Assembly: GCA_017448975.1 (NCBI GenBank)
Contig: JAFSKN010000016.1
Coordinates: 102,482-166,481, forward strand
DNA length: 64,000 nt
Reading direction: 5' to 3'
Source of the DNA: Clostridia bacterium
GTDB lineage: Bacteria; Bacillota; Clostridia; Christensenellales; Aristaeellaceae
Positions 17,260-24,954 of the stretch are shown here, piece after piece. The notes below the pieces were generated by a model, which was not told the origin of the DNA, did not search any database, and saw only the letters and a list, made by a program, of their open reading frames with translations. Position 1 is the stretch's first letter; the number at the start of each line of letters is the position of its first letter. The translations under genes and the position numbers were made by a program.

Positions 17260-17505
17260 ATGATGCAGGTGAATATTCTTGAAGCGAAAACGGATTTTTC
17301 CAAGCTGATCCGCCTGCTGGAAACCAAACGGGAGGATTGCATCACTGTTGCGAGAAACGGAAAGCCGGTGGCAAAAATCACGCTGATTCAAGAAACGCCC
17401 GTTTCCAAAAGAATCGGCGTCGCCAAGGGAAAATTCAGCGTAAAAGGCGATTTTGACGAGGGCAATCAGGAAATTGCGGATATGCTTACGGGAGGCGCGT
17501 TATGA
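17260..17505 (+). CDS. Type II antitoxin, Phd/YefM family
   Basis: The 81-residue protein starts MMQVNILEAKTDFSKLI and continues CITVARNGKPVAKI. This is the classic Phd/YefM beta-alpha fold with the RNGKPVA signature. The C-terminal half (residues about 50-81) is charged and probably disordered until bound to the toxin. It should neutralise the PIN toxin encoded next and autorepress with it. ATG 17260 has GGAGG 8 bp upstream; an in-frame TTG at 17245 has no such site. Its stop overlaps the toxin start (ATGA). A second ATG follows at once, so a start one codon later is equally possible. Confidence 0.93.
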   Translation: MMQVNILEAKTDFSKLIRLLETKREDCITVARNGKPVAKITLIQETPVSKRIGVAKGKFSVKGDFDEGNQEIADMLTGGAL

Positions 17506-17906
17506 ATCTGCTTCTTGATACGCATATTGCCATTTGGGCGATGAACGACGATCCCGCTTTATCCGCGAAGGCAAGAGAATTGATCCTTGACCCGGACAAT
17601 ACCATTTATTACAGCGCCGTTTCCGTGTGGGAGGTGCTGCTCAAGCATGCCTCGAGGCCGGAGGACATCCCCTTTAATGAAAAGGATTTTTCAGCGGCCT
17701 GCAAGGAAGCTGGATTCATTCCGCTTGGCCTGACGGATAAGCATATGCTCGCCGTAAGCACGTTGACCCGTCCCGATGCCTGCAAAGCGCATAACGATCC
17801 GTTCGACAGGCTGTTGCTTGCTCAGGCAAAGGTAGAAAACTTTTCGTTTCTGACTCATGACGAACAGATTCCTGATTATCAGGAAAAATGTATCATTCCG
17901 GTATAA
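17502..17906 (+). CDS. PIN-domain toxin (VapC-like ribonuclease)
   Basis: The 134-residue PIN protein carries the four acidic residues expected for metal-dependent RNase activity: Asp in LLLDTHIAIWAM, Glu in SVWEVLLK, Asp in HNDPFDRLLLAQA and Asp in FLTHDEQIPDY. Family members paired with Phd antitoxins cut tRNA or other RNA and arrest growth. It overlaps the antitoxin stop by 4 bp, so translation is coupled. All catalytic positions appear intact, so the pair looks functional. It sits beside the restriction-modification system, two addiction-type modules separated by one flippase gene. Confidence 0.93.
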   Translation: MNLLLDTHIAIWAMNDDPALSAKARELILDPDNTIYYSAVSVWEVLLKHASRPEDIPFNEKDFSAACKEAGFIPLGLTDKHMLAVSTLTRPDACKAHNDPFDRLLLAQAKVENFSFLTHDEQIPDYQEKCIIPV

Positions 17907-18040
17907 ACGGACAGGTTCTGCTTCCATGAATGAAGCATATTACTATGAGTTTTCTCCTTCTGGCCTTTTTCCAGAATCTGTGCTATACTGGCCCGGTTGG
18001 ATCACTGATCCCGCTATCATTACGAAGGAGAAATGGGCGC

Positions 18041-19420
18041 ATGCAGGCATTGTTTTCCCGCGGTCACCGGGCGGCGGACAGGCAGGTGCTGCGGCTGGCG
18101 TGGCCGTGTATTTTAGAAAACCTGACGGTCATCCTGATTTCGTTTGTAGACGCGGCCATGATCGGGGTGCTGGGGCCAAAGGCCACGGCGGCGGTGGGGG
18201 TCAACGCTTCTCCAAGCTGGCTGCTGGGCGGGCTGGTGCAGTCCTTAGGCGTGGGCGGCACGGCGCTGGTAGCCCGGCTGACAGGCGCGGGAGACGCCAA
18301 AGAGGCGGGCCGGGTCAGCGCGTTGGTGCTGCGCATGGCCCTGCTGCTCAGCGCGTTTCTCACGGCGCTGATGCTCTTTGGCGCGCCCGCCGTGCCCATC
18401 ATGATGAACGCCGACGCTTCCATCGTGGACGAAGCGGTGGCTTATATGCGCCTGCTGTCCCTGGGTTTCATTCCGCATTATACCGGCATTGCCGCCGGTG
18501 CCCTGATCCGCGGGGCGGGGGACACGAAAACGCCCATGGCGGCGGGGCTTCTGTCCAACGGACTGAACGTGGTGCTGAATTTCTTTCTGATTTATGAGCC
18601 GCGCACCGTAAAGCTGTTTGGCCTGTCCCTGCCCCTGTGGGGCGCGGGCATGGGCGTGCGCGGCGCGGCGGCGGCCAGCGCCCTGGCTACGGGCATTTCC
18701 GGCGCGTTCCTGCTGCTGTCGCTGCTGCGCAAAAAAAGCGTCCTGCGGGTGCAGTGGCGCGCGGCCTGGGATGGGCAGGTCGTCCGGCGGGTGCTGCGGG
18801 TGGCGTATCCCGCCGCCTTAGAACGGGCCGCCATCAATTTAGGTCAGATCATGTTCGCCCGCATGGTGTCCTCTGTGGGCGTGGCGGCTTTCGCCGCCCA
18901 CAATCAATCCATTCAGGTGGAGAGCTTGGGCTATATGCCCGCCTACGGTTTTTCCGCCGCCGCTACCACCCTGGTGGGCCAGGGCTTGGGCGCGGGCAGG
19001 CCGGACGACGCCCGGGAACGGGGCGGCCGCGCCGTTTTCCTGTGCCTGCTGCTGTTGACGGGCGTCGGCGCGTTCATGTTCGCCGCCGCGCCCTTCCTGA
19101 TTTCTTTGCTGACCCCCGACGCGGAGGTGCGCGCCATCGGCGCCCTGCTCATCCGCATCTGTGCCTTTGAGCAGCCCTTTAACGCCCTGAGCATCGTCGC
19201 CGCAGGCGCGCTTCGCGGCGCGGGCGACACCAAAGTGCCTTTCTATTATTCGCTGGTGAGCATGTGGGGTGTGCGCATCGTACTGGCCTGGGTCCTTGGC
19301 ACGCGCCTGGGCTTCGGCGTGGCGGGCTTCTGGTGGGCCATGGTTGCCGATTTGGGCGTGCGCGGCGCGCTGCTGGTGCTGCGCTTCCATCGGGGCCGGT
19401 GGGTGAACGCCAGCGTGTGA
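18041..19420 (+). CDS. MATE-family efflux transporter
   Basis: The 459-residue protein has 12 predicted membrane segments in two similar halves, each with the MATE sequence pattern: RLAWPCILENLTVILISFVD in the first, RVAYPAALERAAINLGQIM in the second. The GALIRGAGDTKTPM and GALRGAGDTKVPF repeats are characteristic. It should export cationic compounds or drugs in exchange for Na+ or H+. ATG 18041 has AAGGAG 10 bp upstream; the longer frame opening at 17930 has none. It is monocistronic, with a -10-like TATACT near 17984, and ends at a hairpin shared with the converging substrate-binding protein gene. Confidence 0.92.
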   Translation: MQALFSRGHRAADRQVLRLAWPCILENLTVILISFVDAAMIGVLGPKATAAVGVNASPSWLLGGLVQSLGVGGTALVARLTGAGDAKEAGRVSALVLRMALLLSAFLTALMLFGAPAVPIMMNADASIVDEAVAYMRLLSLGFIPHYTGIAAGALIRGAGDTKTPMAAGLLSNGLNVVLNFFLIYEPRTVKLFGLSLPLWGAGMGVRGAAAASALATGISGAFLLLSLLRKKSVLRVQWRAAWDGQVVRRVLRVAYPAALERAAINLGQIMFARMVSSVGVAAFAAHNQSIQVESLGYMPAYGFSAAATTLVGQGLGAGRPDDARERGGRAVFLCLLLLTGVGAFMFAAAPFLISLLTPDAEVRAIGALLIRICAFEQPFNALSIVAAGALRGAGDTKVPFYYSLVSMWGVRIVLAWVLGTRLGFGVAGFWWAMVADLGVRGALLVLRFHRGRWVNASV

Positions 19421-19432
19421 AAACTGAAATGG

Positions 19433-19468
19433 AAAGCCCGGGACGTTCCGCATGGAAGCCCGGGCTTT
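19433..19468. terminator. Bidirectional terminator between the MATE and substrate-binding protein genes
   Basis: The perfect 10-bp arms AAAGCCCGGG (19433-19442) and CCCGGGCTTT (19459-19468) flank a 16-bp loop. The A and T ends let it act for both converging genes. Confidence 0.75.
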
Positions 19469-19496
19469 GGTTCATCCTTTTCGATTTGTCAGCCGG

Positions 19497-20459
19497 TTAT
19501 TTCAGGTAATACGCTTCATCCGGCACCTTGCCGCCCACGGAGGCGGGATTGGCCGCGAACAGGATGTCGTACAGCGGGGCGGCCTGGGCCTGCATGTCCG
19601 CCCCGGACACGAATACCAGACGGCAGGAGGGCAGGGCCTTTTCGGCCACCTTGGCGGCGGCGATGATGCCCAAATCGGCGATTTCCTGGGCGGCGGCCGC
19701 CACGTTTTCATTGGCGAAGGCGATGGAGGCTTCCAGGTCCTGCATGAAGGCTTCCACCAGATCGGGATGCGCCTCGGCGAATTCCTTCCGCACGATCACC
19801 ACGCTCATGGAAAGCTGGGCATCCGCAACGCCGTTCATTTTGGCGGCTTCGGCGAACGCTTCGGTGATGTCCAGGGCCACGCGGAAATCGGGGTTCTTCA
19901 TCAGCACGTTGGTTACCATGGGTTCGGGCAGCAGCACGATGTCCGCCAGGCCCTCGATGGCCTTGGAGGCCACGGCGGCGTGTTCGGCTTCCGTTTCCAG
20001 GGTGGCGTTCACGCCGAAGGTGTTCAGGATGTATTCCGTCACATATTCGGGGGTAGCGCCCTGCCCGGCGTACAGGATGGTTTTGCCCTCCAAATCCTGA
20101 ACGCTGTGGATGGTGTCGCCCTTTTCCAGCACGTACAGCATGCCCCGGGTGGTGAGGGCCAGGGCCTTCACGCCGCCCTCGGTTTTGTTGTACAGCACAG
20201 CGCCCACGTTGATGGGCACGGAGGCGATATCCACCTGGCCGGAAATCACCAGGGCGTTCACCTCGGCGGGAGCCGCCACCAAGGTGAGCTCGTAGGAGCC
20301 GTCGTTTTCGGTCATCATATGGGCCACGGACATGCCGGTGGGGCCTTGCAGGGCGGCCACCCGCACAACGGTGTTATCCGCCGTATTCTCCGCGGCGCAC
20401 ACAAAGGGCAGGGACACAACAAGCAGCAGGACAGCTAAGATTTTGAACATTTTTTTCAT
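19497..20459 (-). CDS. ABC substrate-binding protein, NMT1/THI5-like (NitT/TauT type)
   Basis: The 320-residue secreted protein has a signal peptide (MKKMFKILAVLLLVVSLPFV, cleavage probably after CAA). Its body follows the NMT1/SsuA pattern: VRVAALQGPTGMSVAHMM, then VNALVISGQVDIASVPINVG, then GKTILYAGQGATPEYVTEYIL and DIVLLPEPMVTNVL. Such proteins carry small organic molecules (sulfonates, pyrimidines, guanidine) to an ABC permease. There is no lipobox Cys at the expected place and no permease or ATPase gene beside it, so the rest of the transporter must lie elsewhere, or the protein acts as a sensor. A strong GGAGG precedes ATG 20459. It is second in a two-gene operon behind a TM1266-type regulator gene. 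Confidence 0.9.
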   Translation of the reverse strand: MKKMFKILAVLLLVVSLPFVCAAENTADNTVVRVAALQGPTGMSVAHMMTENDGSYELTLVAAPAEVNALVISGQVDIASVPINVGAVLYNKTEGGVKALALTTRGMLYVLEKGDTIHSVQDLEGKTILYAGQGATPEYVTEYILNTFGVNATLETEAEHAAVASKAIEGLADIVLLPEPMVTNVLMKNPDFRVALDITEAFAEAAKMNGVADAQLSMSVVIVRKEFAEAHPDLVEAFMQDLEASIAFANENVAAAAQEIADLGIIAAAKVAEKALPSCRLVFVSGADMQAQAAPLYDILFAANPASVGGKVPDEAYYLK

Positions 20460-20477
20460 CGTTTTATTCCTCCGTTT

Positions 20478-20723
20478 TTATTTTTTCGTCATGGCGCTTT
20501 TTACCTGCACGCCGGGCACGTTGCCCAGCTTGCCGGTGAGCGCGCCCACCTGAATATCATCCCCCCGGATCAGCAAACCGATCACGGCGATGTTCCGCTC
20601 ATGATCCGGCACGCCGATGCGGCCGGTCACGATTTCCTGATGCTGGGAAATGATTTGGTTCACCCGGGCGGTCTGGTCCAGGTCGTCGATCACGATGCCG
20701 ATGAAGCCGATGCGTTCTTCCAT
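20478..20723 (-). CDS. TM1266-family putative regulator of the iron-only hydrogenase system
   Basis: The 81-residue protein (MEERIGFIGIVIDDLDQ, then VTGRIGVPDHERNIAVIGLL, and ALTGKLGNVPGVQVKSAM) matches the TM1266/NikR-C-like ferredoxin-fold family often encoded near hydrogenase maturation genes. The fold resembles ACT and NikR ligand-sensing domains, so ligand sensing is plausible, but no DNA-binding domain is present. ATG 20723 has AAAGGAAG upstream. The frame is open further 5', but that part is the transcribed leader with its own terminator. It lies 18 bp before the substrate-binding protein gene and must be co-transcribed. No hydrogenase genes are in view. Confidence 0.85.
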   Translation of the reverse strand: MEERIGFIGIVIDDLDQTARVNQIISQHQEIVTGRIGVPDHERNIAVIGLLIRGDDIQVGALTGKLGNVPGVQVKSAMTKK

Positions 20724-20744
20724 GTTTTTCGCTTCCTTTCTCCC

Positions 20745-20903
20745 AAAAAGAAAAGCATGACAGAAAATGCCATGCGTCCGATTCCAGCTGTTTTGCCTCC
20801 TTTCGCTCTCGGGCCCGGACGCGTCCCTGCCCTCAAGGGAAACTGTTTTTTCGTCCCGTCCGCTGGCCCGTATGCAATGCACTAAGGTTCGCGTTCGCCG
20901 GAC
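20745..20903 (-). ncRNA. Structured 5' leader with intrinsic terminator (candidate riboswitch/attenuator)
   Basis: Between the promoter and the TM1266-like gene lies a roughly 180-nt leader. On the minus strand it ends in a hairpin GCATGGCA/TGTCATGC followed by TTTTCTTTTT (20775-20745), an intrinsic terminator just upstream of the ribosome site. A 7-bp perfect stem GCGTCCG/CGGACGC (20822-20816 with 20780-20774) overlaps the terminator by two bases. The 5' end (GTCCG, 20903-20899) can pair with CGGAC (20862-20858). I could not match it to TPP, guanidine-I, Moco, THF or c-di-GMP consensus from memory. Confidence 0.6.
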
Positions 20904-20909
20904 AGGGCT

Positions 20910-20938
20910 ATTATACACAACGGAACCGGTTCAGTCAA
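20910..20938 (-). promoter_or_regulatory. Promoter of the leader/TM1266/substrate-binding protein operon
   Basis: On the minus strand TTGACT (20938-20933), 17 bp, TATAAT (20915-20910). It is back to back with the plus-strand promoter at 20956. Confidence 0.85.
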
Positions 20939-20955
20939 GCGCGGAATGAAGCCTC

Positions 20956-20984
20956 TTGTCATCCTGGAGCGATTTGGGTATAAT
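20956..20984 (+). promoter_or_regulatory. Promoter of the VanW-family gene
   Basis: TTGTCA (20956-20961), 17 bp, TATAAT (20979-20984), 55 bp before the start codon. Confidence 0.8.
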
Positions 20985-21039
20985 AAACAGGGAAGAAGAT
21001 AAGACGCTTCCTGAACATACGAACGAGGTTGAACGCCCG

Positions 21040-22017
21040 ATGAAAATGATCCGGACAAGCTGTTTGCTGCTGATCACGCTGCTTTTTTTCCCCGTCTCCT
21101 GCCATGCCTGGGGAGCGGAGAAGAACGAGGCCATGTTTGAGGCCCTGGCGTCGTGCGATTTTCATGCCCGCAGGGAGCCGGAAGCCAACTACCGGGTGGT
21201 GGAGGTGCCGGAAGGCGCCAGGGTGAAGGTGTTCGGCGAGCAGGACGGCTGGTATTGGATCTGGTACAAAAATAACATGGGCTGGGCCAAGAAGGAATGG
21301 CTGTGGGCCTTCCGTTCCCTGAACGCCGCGAAATATACCATTCCCGGCTACGAGCCGGAAACGGGCGCGGTCACGCTGGGGGAAACCCAATGGATCAGCA
21401 CGGAAAATTTCAGCGGCGTAGAGGCCGCGCCGGGCACTGTCCTGACCGCGCAGGCCGCCGATACGGCGTACACCCTGCGGCTGTGGCGGGGGAAAAAAAC
21501 CCTTGCGCGGTCCGCCGGGGAATGGACGCCCTTCACTTCCTGGCAGGACGCCCGGCCCGGGGATTTGATCGGCGGCTTTACCACGTATTACGATCTGCTT
21601 TTAGGCGAGCCCCTGCACGCGGAGCGGCAGCACAATATCGCCTTGGGCTGCTCGCTTTTGAACGGGACGACGGTGCAGCCGGGTGAACGTTTTTCCTTTA
21701 ATGCCCGGTGCGGCCCGTATAAATTTGAAAAAGGGTATAAGCGGGCCCCCAACGTGAGCGAAACGGGCGCGGGTTATGGCGGCGGCGTGTGCCAGGTGAC
21801 GACCACGCTGTATAACGCGGTGATGGGCCTGCCGCTGCAAATCACGGAATGGTCGCCCCACGGGAGCAAAGGCGTGCCCTATGTCCCCGTTGCCCTGGAC
21901 GCCTCGGTGTGGAAAACCGGCGATTTTCGTTTTATCAACACTCTGGATTACCCCATCCGCATCTGGGCCCAGCCCCAGAGCGGCGTGATCACGGTGCTGA
22001 TTTACCGGGCGCTTTAA
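21040..22017 (+). CDS. Secreted VanW-family protein with an N-terminal SH3-like segment
   Basis: The 325-residue protein has a signal peptide (MKMIRTSCLLLITLLFFPVS, cleaved before about residue 24). It then has an SH3b-like stretch (YRVVEVPEGARVKVFGEQDG, then WYWIWYKNNMGWAKKEWL) and the VanW domain from about residue 195 (VQPGERFSFNARCGPYKFEKG, then GYGGGVCQVTTTLYNAVM). VanW domains are widespread in Bacillota and probably bind or modify wall or surface components. The name comes from a vancomycin cluster and is not evidence of resistance. The ribosome site is weak (GAGG with 11-bp spacing). The stop codon lies within the left end of a palindromic repeat, so that element may have replaced the natural 3' flank. 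Confidence 0.88.
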   Translation: MKMIRTSCLLLITLLFFPVSCHAWGAEKNEAMFEALASCDFHARREPEANYRVVEVPEGARVKVFGEQDGWYWIWYKNNMGWAKKEWLWAFRSLNAAKYTIPGYEPETGAVTLGETQWISTENFSGVEAAPGTVLTAQAADTAYTLRLWRGKKTLARSAGEWTPFTSWQDARPGDLIGGFTTYYDLLLGEPLHAERQHNIALGCSLLNGTTVQPGERFSFNARCGPYKFEKGYKRAPNVSETGAGYGGGVCQVTTTLYNAVMGLPLQITEWSPHGSKGVPYVPVALDASVWKTGDFRFINTLDYPIRIWAQPQSGVITVLIYRAL

Positions 22018-22150
22018 CGCAGAAAGAGAGTTGAGAGTTAAGCGTTGAGAGTTGAGATGATTTTTGATGAAAAACGCTGGAATTCCCCTCTTGGTCGACT
22101 CTATAAATCTCAACTCTCCAATCTCAACTCTTTTGTGACTTAAAGTGTTC
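22009..22150. repeat. Palindromic interspersed repeat, second GAGTTGAGA-type copy
   Basis: The left end GCGCTTTAACGC contains the TAA of the VanW gene; the right end is GTGACTTAAAGTGTTC (22135-22150). Iterated GAGTTGAGA words at 22028-22057 pair with CTCAACTC words at 22110-22130. Architecture and termini match the element at 6770-6901. Confidence 0.75.
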
Positions 22151-22196
22151 GTTAATAACCATAATGAAACGATTACAAATCAAGGAGGAACGTCCT

Positions 22197-22754
22197 ATGA
22201 TCCCCACACCCGAAGAAGCCTTTGAAATCTTAAAGGAATATAACAGCGGCGATTTTCATTTGAAGCACGCCCATATCGTGGGCGACTGCATGCGCTGGTT
22301 TGCCAATGAATTGGGTCATGGCGACGAAGCGGATTTCTGGCAGACCGTGGGCATCCTGCACGATCTGGATTTTGAGCAGTTCCCGGAGCAGCACTGCATC
22401 AAAAGCCAGGAAATCATGCGGGAAAAGGGCATCGACGAGCGCATCGTCCGGGCCACCGCCAGCCACGGCTACGGCATCACCGTGGACATCAAGCCGGAGC
22501 ACGAAATGGAAAAGGTGCTGTTCGCCGTGGACGAACTGACCGGCCTGGTGGGTGCCGCCGCCGTGATGCGTCCCTCCGGTTCGGTGAACGATTTGGAAGT
22601 GAAGTCCGTGAAAAAGAAATTCAAGGATAAGCGCTTCGCCGCCGGATGCAGCCGGGACGTGATCCAGCAGGGGGCGGATATGCTGGGCTGGGACCTGGAT
22701 ACACTGATCGATAAAACCATTCTGGCCATGCGGGCAAGCAGCGCTGTGGATTGA
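22197..22754 (+). CDS. HDIG/HD-domain hydrolase
   Basis: The 185-residue HD-superfamily protein has metal-binding residues in LKHAHIVGDCMRWF (His), VGILHDLDFEQFP (His-Asp pair), IVRATASHGYG (His) and LFAVDELTGLV (Asp). These fit a metal-dependent phosphohydrolase. Proteins of this size and type are commonly annotated only as HDIG domain proteins and the substrate is unknown. ATG 22197 has AAGGAGG 7 bp upstream. The gene follows the palindromic repeat and is itself followed, 1 bp after its stop, by a truncated Rpn-type nuclease frame. The HD gene is complete; the partner is debris. Confidence 0.88.
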   Translation: MIPTPEEAFEILKEYNSGDFHLKHAHIVGDCMRWFANELGHGDEADFWQTVGILHDLDFEQFPEQHCIKSQEIMREKGIDERIVRATASHGYGITVDIKPEHEMEKVLFAVDELTGLVGAAAVMRPSGSVNDLEVKSVKKKFKDKRFAAGCSRDVIQQGADMLGWDLDTLIDKTILAMRASSAVD

Positions 22755-22755
22755 T

Positions 22756-23334
22756 ATGAACAGAGAAAACACAGATAACACAGGGAAAGCATACAATGTA
22801 GAAGTGCAGCGCCTCGTGGCGGGCGCGTCTATACGGCGTGCCAGATTCTACGCGGCAATGGTGGACGTAACGCTCCTTGATCGCGGACAGCCATATGAAG
22901 AACTCCCGGAAAGATATACCATTCTGATTGCGGAGGAGGATAAGTATAATAAAGGAATGCCTGCCTATCACATTGAAAACAGAATTCTGGAGCTTGATTA
23001 TGCTCCGGCGGGGGATGGGGGGCATATCATTTATGTAAACGGCCAGTATAGGAATACAGAGACGCCGATCGGAAAACTGATGCATGATTTCTTTTGCACA
23101 AAGCCGGAGGATATCATCACACCGCTGCTCAGAGAACGCGTATATTATCTGAAAAAGACGGAAGGGGGACAGAAAGAAATGTGCCAGATCATGGAAAACA
23201 GAGTGCTTCAGGATAAAATCGAGCAAGCAAAGAAGATCATCAGGACCGGAAAATACTCGCTCGATACAATTTCGGAAATTATTGGTCTTCCTCTGGCTGT
23301 CGTGGAGGAACTGGCCCAGCAGAAATCTGCCTGA
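22756..23334 (+). pseudogene. N-terminally truncated Rpn/PD-(D/E)XK family transposase-associated nuclease
   Basis: The 192-residue frame has the C-terminal two thirds of the PD-(D/E)XK Rpn family: YNVEVQRL (Glu/Gln of the catalytic core), RRARFYAAMVDVTLLDRG, YTILIAEEDKYNKG, and TPIGKLMHDFFCTKPEDI. Family members normally begin with about 60-80 residues carrying the first catalytic acids. Here that region is replaced by a short stretch encoding NRENTDNTGKA, and the DNA underneath is an AACAGAGAAAACACAG-like low-complexity word. I see no good ribosome site before ATG 22756. The frame is long and clean, so expression of a fragment cannot be excluded, but nuclease activity is unlikely. Confidence 0.75.
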
Positions 23335-23408
23335 TTTAGGGATCCGGCAGCAGGATTTCTCTGTTTACAAAATAAAAAACACCTATGCGAGAGCAAGGAG
23401 GCAGAAGG

Positions 23409-24899
23409 ATGCTGAAGAATTTTGAACGGAAAAAGTCGGAGGACAAGGACGCCCTGAACGCGGAAATCAAAGAGATTCGGGAAAAGCTGCTGGCGCAGCA
23501 GCAATTGATCCGGGATCAGAAGCTGCCCGTGCTGGTGCTGATCGAGGGCTGGGCCGCGGCGGGCAAGGGCACGCTGGTCAAGGAGCTGATCAGTGAGATC
23601 GACCCCCGGTTTTACAACGTAAGCTCCCCGGCGGTGGTACCGGAAAGCGAGGAACGCTATCCCTTCCTCTATCCCTATTTTTCGGCCATTCCCGAGAACG
23701 GCAAATTTATGTTCCTGGATTCCGGCTGGATGGAAAGCACAGTGCGCAAGTACCTGCGCCATGAAATCACCAAAGAGGAATACAAGCGCCGGGTGCGCCA
23801 GGTGAACGAGTTTGAGCGCCAGCTGCGGGACGGCGGCTACGTGGTGCTGAAAATCTTCCTGCACATCGATAAGGACGAGCAGTTCGATCGCCTCCAGGAT
23901 TTGGTGGATTGGCCCGAAACGGAATGGCGCGTCACCCCGGAGGATTTGTGGCAGCACAAAGAATACAAGCGTTTCCTGGAAGCCTACGACGAGTTCATGG
24001 AAAAGACCGGCGGCTGCGTGCCATGGCATATCCTGGACGGCAGCCGCAAAAAGGCCGCCGTGCGGGATGCCATGAAGCTGCTGTATACCCGGATCGACCA
24101 GGCCCTGGCGGCGGGGCGCTATGTGGGCGAGCCCTTTGAGGAGGACTTCCCTCTGCAGAAAATGCCCAAACTCAAGGACGTGGATCTGTCGCCCGCCATC
24201 GACGGCGAGGAATACAAAAAGGAACTGAAAAAGCTGCAAAAACGCCTGTCCGAATTGCACAACATGATCTACCGCAAAAAAATCCCCGTGATCCTGTGCT
24301 ACGAGGGCTGGGACGCCGCGGGCAAGGGCGGCAACATCCGCCGGGTGGCCTATCCGCTGGATCCCCGGGGCTTCGATGTGCGGCCCATCGCGTCCCCCCT
24401 GCCCCACGAGCTGAACCGGCAGTATTTGTGGCGGTTCTGGACGCGCCTGCCCCGCACGGGCCATATCTGCATTTTTGACCGCACCTGGTACGGCCGGGTG
24501 ATGGTGGAGCGGCTGGAGGGCTTCTGCACTGAAAAGGACTGGCAGCGGGCCTACAACGAAATCAACGAGTTTGAACGGCAGCTGACGGACTGGGGCGCGG
24601 TGGTGCTCAAATTCTGGATCCACATCGACCAGGAAACCCAGCTGGCCCGGTTCACCGAGCGCCAGAACACCCCCGAAAAGCAGTGGAAGATCACCGACGA
24701 GGACTGGCGCAACCGGGAGAAATGGCCCCAGTACGAGGTGGCGGTGGACGAAATGCTGCAAAAGACCAGCACCGAAAACGCCCCCTGGTATATCATCGAA
24801 TCCAACGATAAGAAATACGCCCGCATCAAAACCCTGAGGATCATCGTGGATGCCCTGGAAAAAGCCTGCGACGAAGCGTTTAAGCGGCAGATGGAATAA
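23409..24899 (+). CDS. Two-domain PPK2 enzyme (polyphosphate:AMP phosphotransferase type)
   Basis: The 496-residue protein has two PPK2 domains in tandem. Each has a Walker A (LIEGWAAAGKGTLVKELI near residue 45; CYEGWDAAGKGGNIRRVA near residue 297) and a lid or Walker B region (FLDSGWMESTVRKYL; IFDRTWYGRVMVERLEG). Tandem class II PPK2 enzymes of this length transfer phosphate from polyphosphate to AMP, giving ADP. The second domain has the fuller set of conserved residues, as is usual for this class. ATG 23409 has AAGGAGG 8 bp upstream; an in-frame ATG at 23385 precedes that site. With PPK1 at 9195 it makes a polyphosphate store-and-use pair. The YugP-like protease gene follows after 55 bp. 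Confidence 0.93.
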   Translation: MLKNFERKKSEDKDALNAEIKEIREKLLAQQQLIRDQKLPVLVLIEGWAAAGKGTLVKELISEIDPRFYNVSSPAVVPESEERYPFLYPYFSAIPENGKFMFLDSGWMESTVRKYLRHEITKEEYKRRVRQVNEFERQLRDGGYVVLKIFLHIDKDEQFDRLQDLVDWPETEWRVTPEDLWQHKEYKRFLEAYDEFMEKTGGCVPWHILDGSRKKAAVRDAMKLLYTRIDQALAAGRYVGEPFEEDFPLQKMPKLKDVDLSPAIDGEEYKKELKKLQKRLSELHNMIYRKKIPVILCYEGWDAAGKGGNIRRVAYPLDPRGFDVRPIASPLPHELNRQYLWRFWTRLPRTGHICIFDRTWYGRVMVERLEGFCTEKDWQRAYNEINEFERQLTDWGAVVLKFWIHIDQETQLARFTERQNTPEKQWKITDEDWRNREKWPQYEVAVDEMLQKTSTENAPWYIIESNDKKYARIKTLRIIVDALEKACDEAFKRQME

Positions 24900-24954
24900 G
24901 CGGGCGGATCATCCGCATCGGATTTGGGCAGGATGAAAGGCAAGGAGGCGCTGT

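Noticed and set aside
20745-20903. TPP or guanidine-I riboswitch upstream of the NMT1/THI5-like gene
   Set aside because: I looked for the TPP CUGAGA and ykkC core motifs and did not find them. The leader is reported only as an unclassified candidate.
21040-22017. Vancomycin resistance reading of the VanW-family gene
   Set aside because: VanW domains are common outside resistance clusters; no vanA/B ligase, vanH, vanX or vanRS genes are nearby.
23208-24761. 517-codon minus-strand open frame over the PPK2 gene
   Set aside because: It is a shadow frame; both Walker motifs are on the plus strand.
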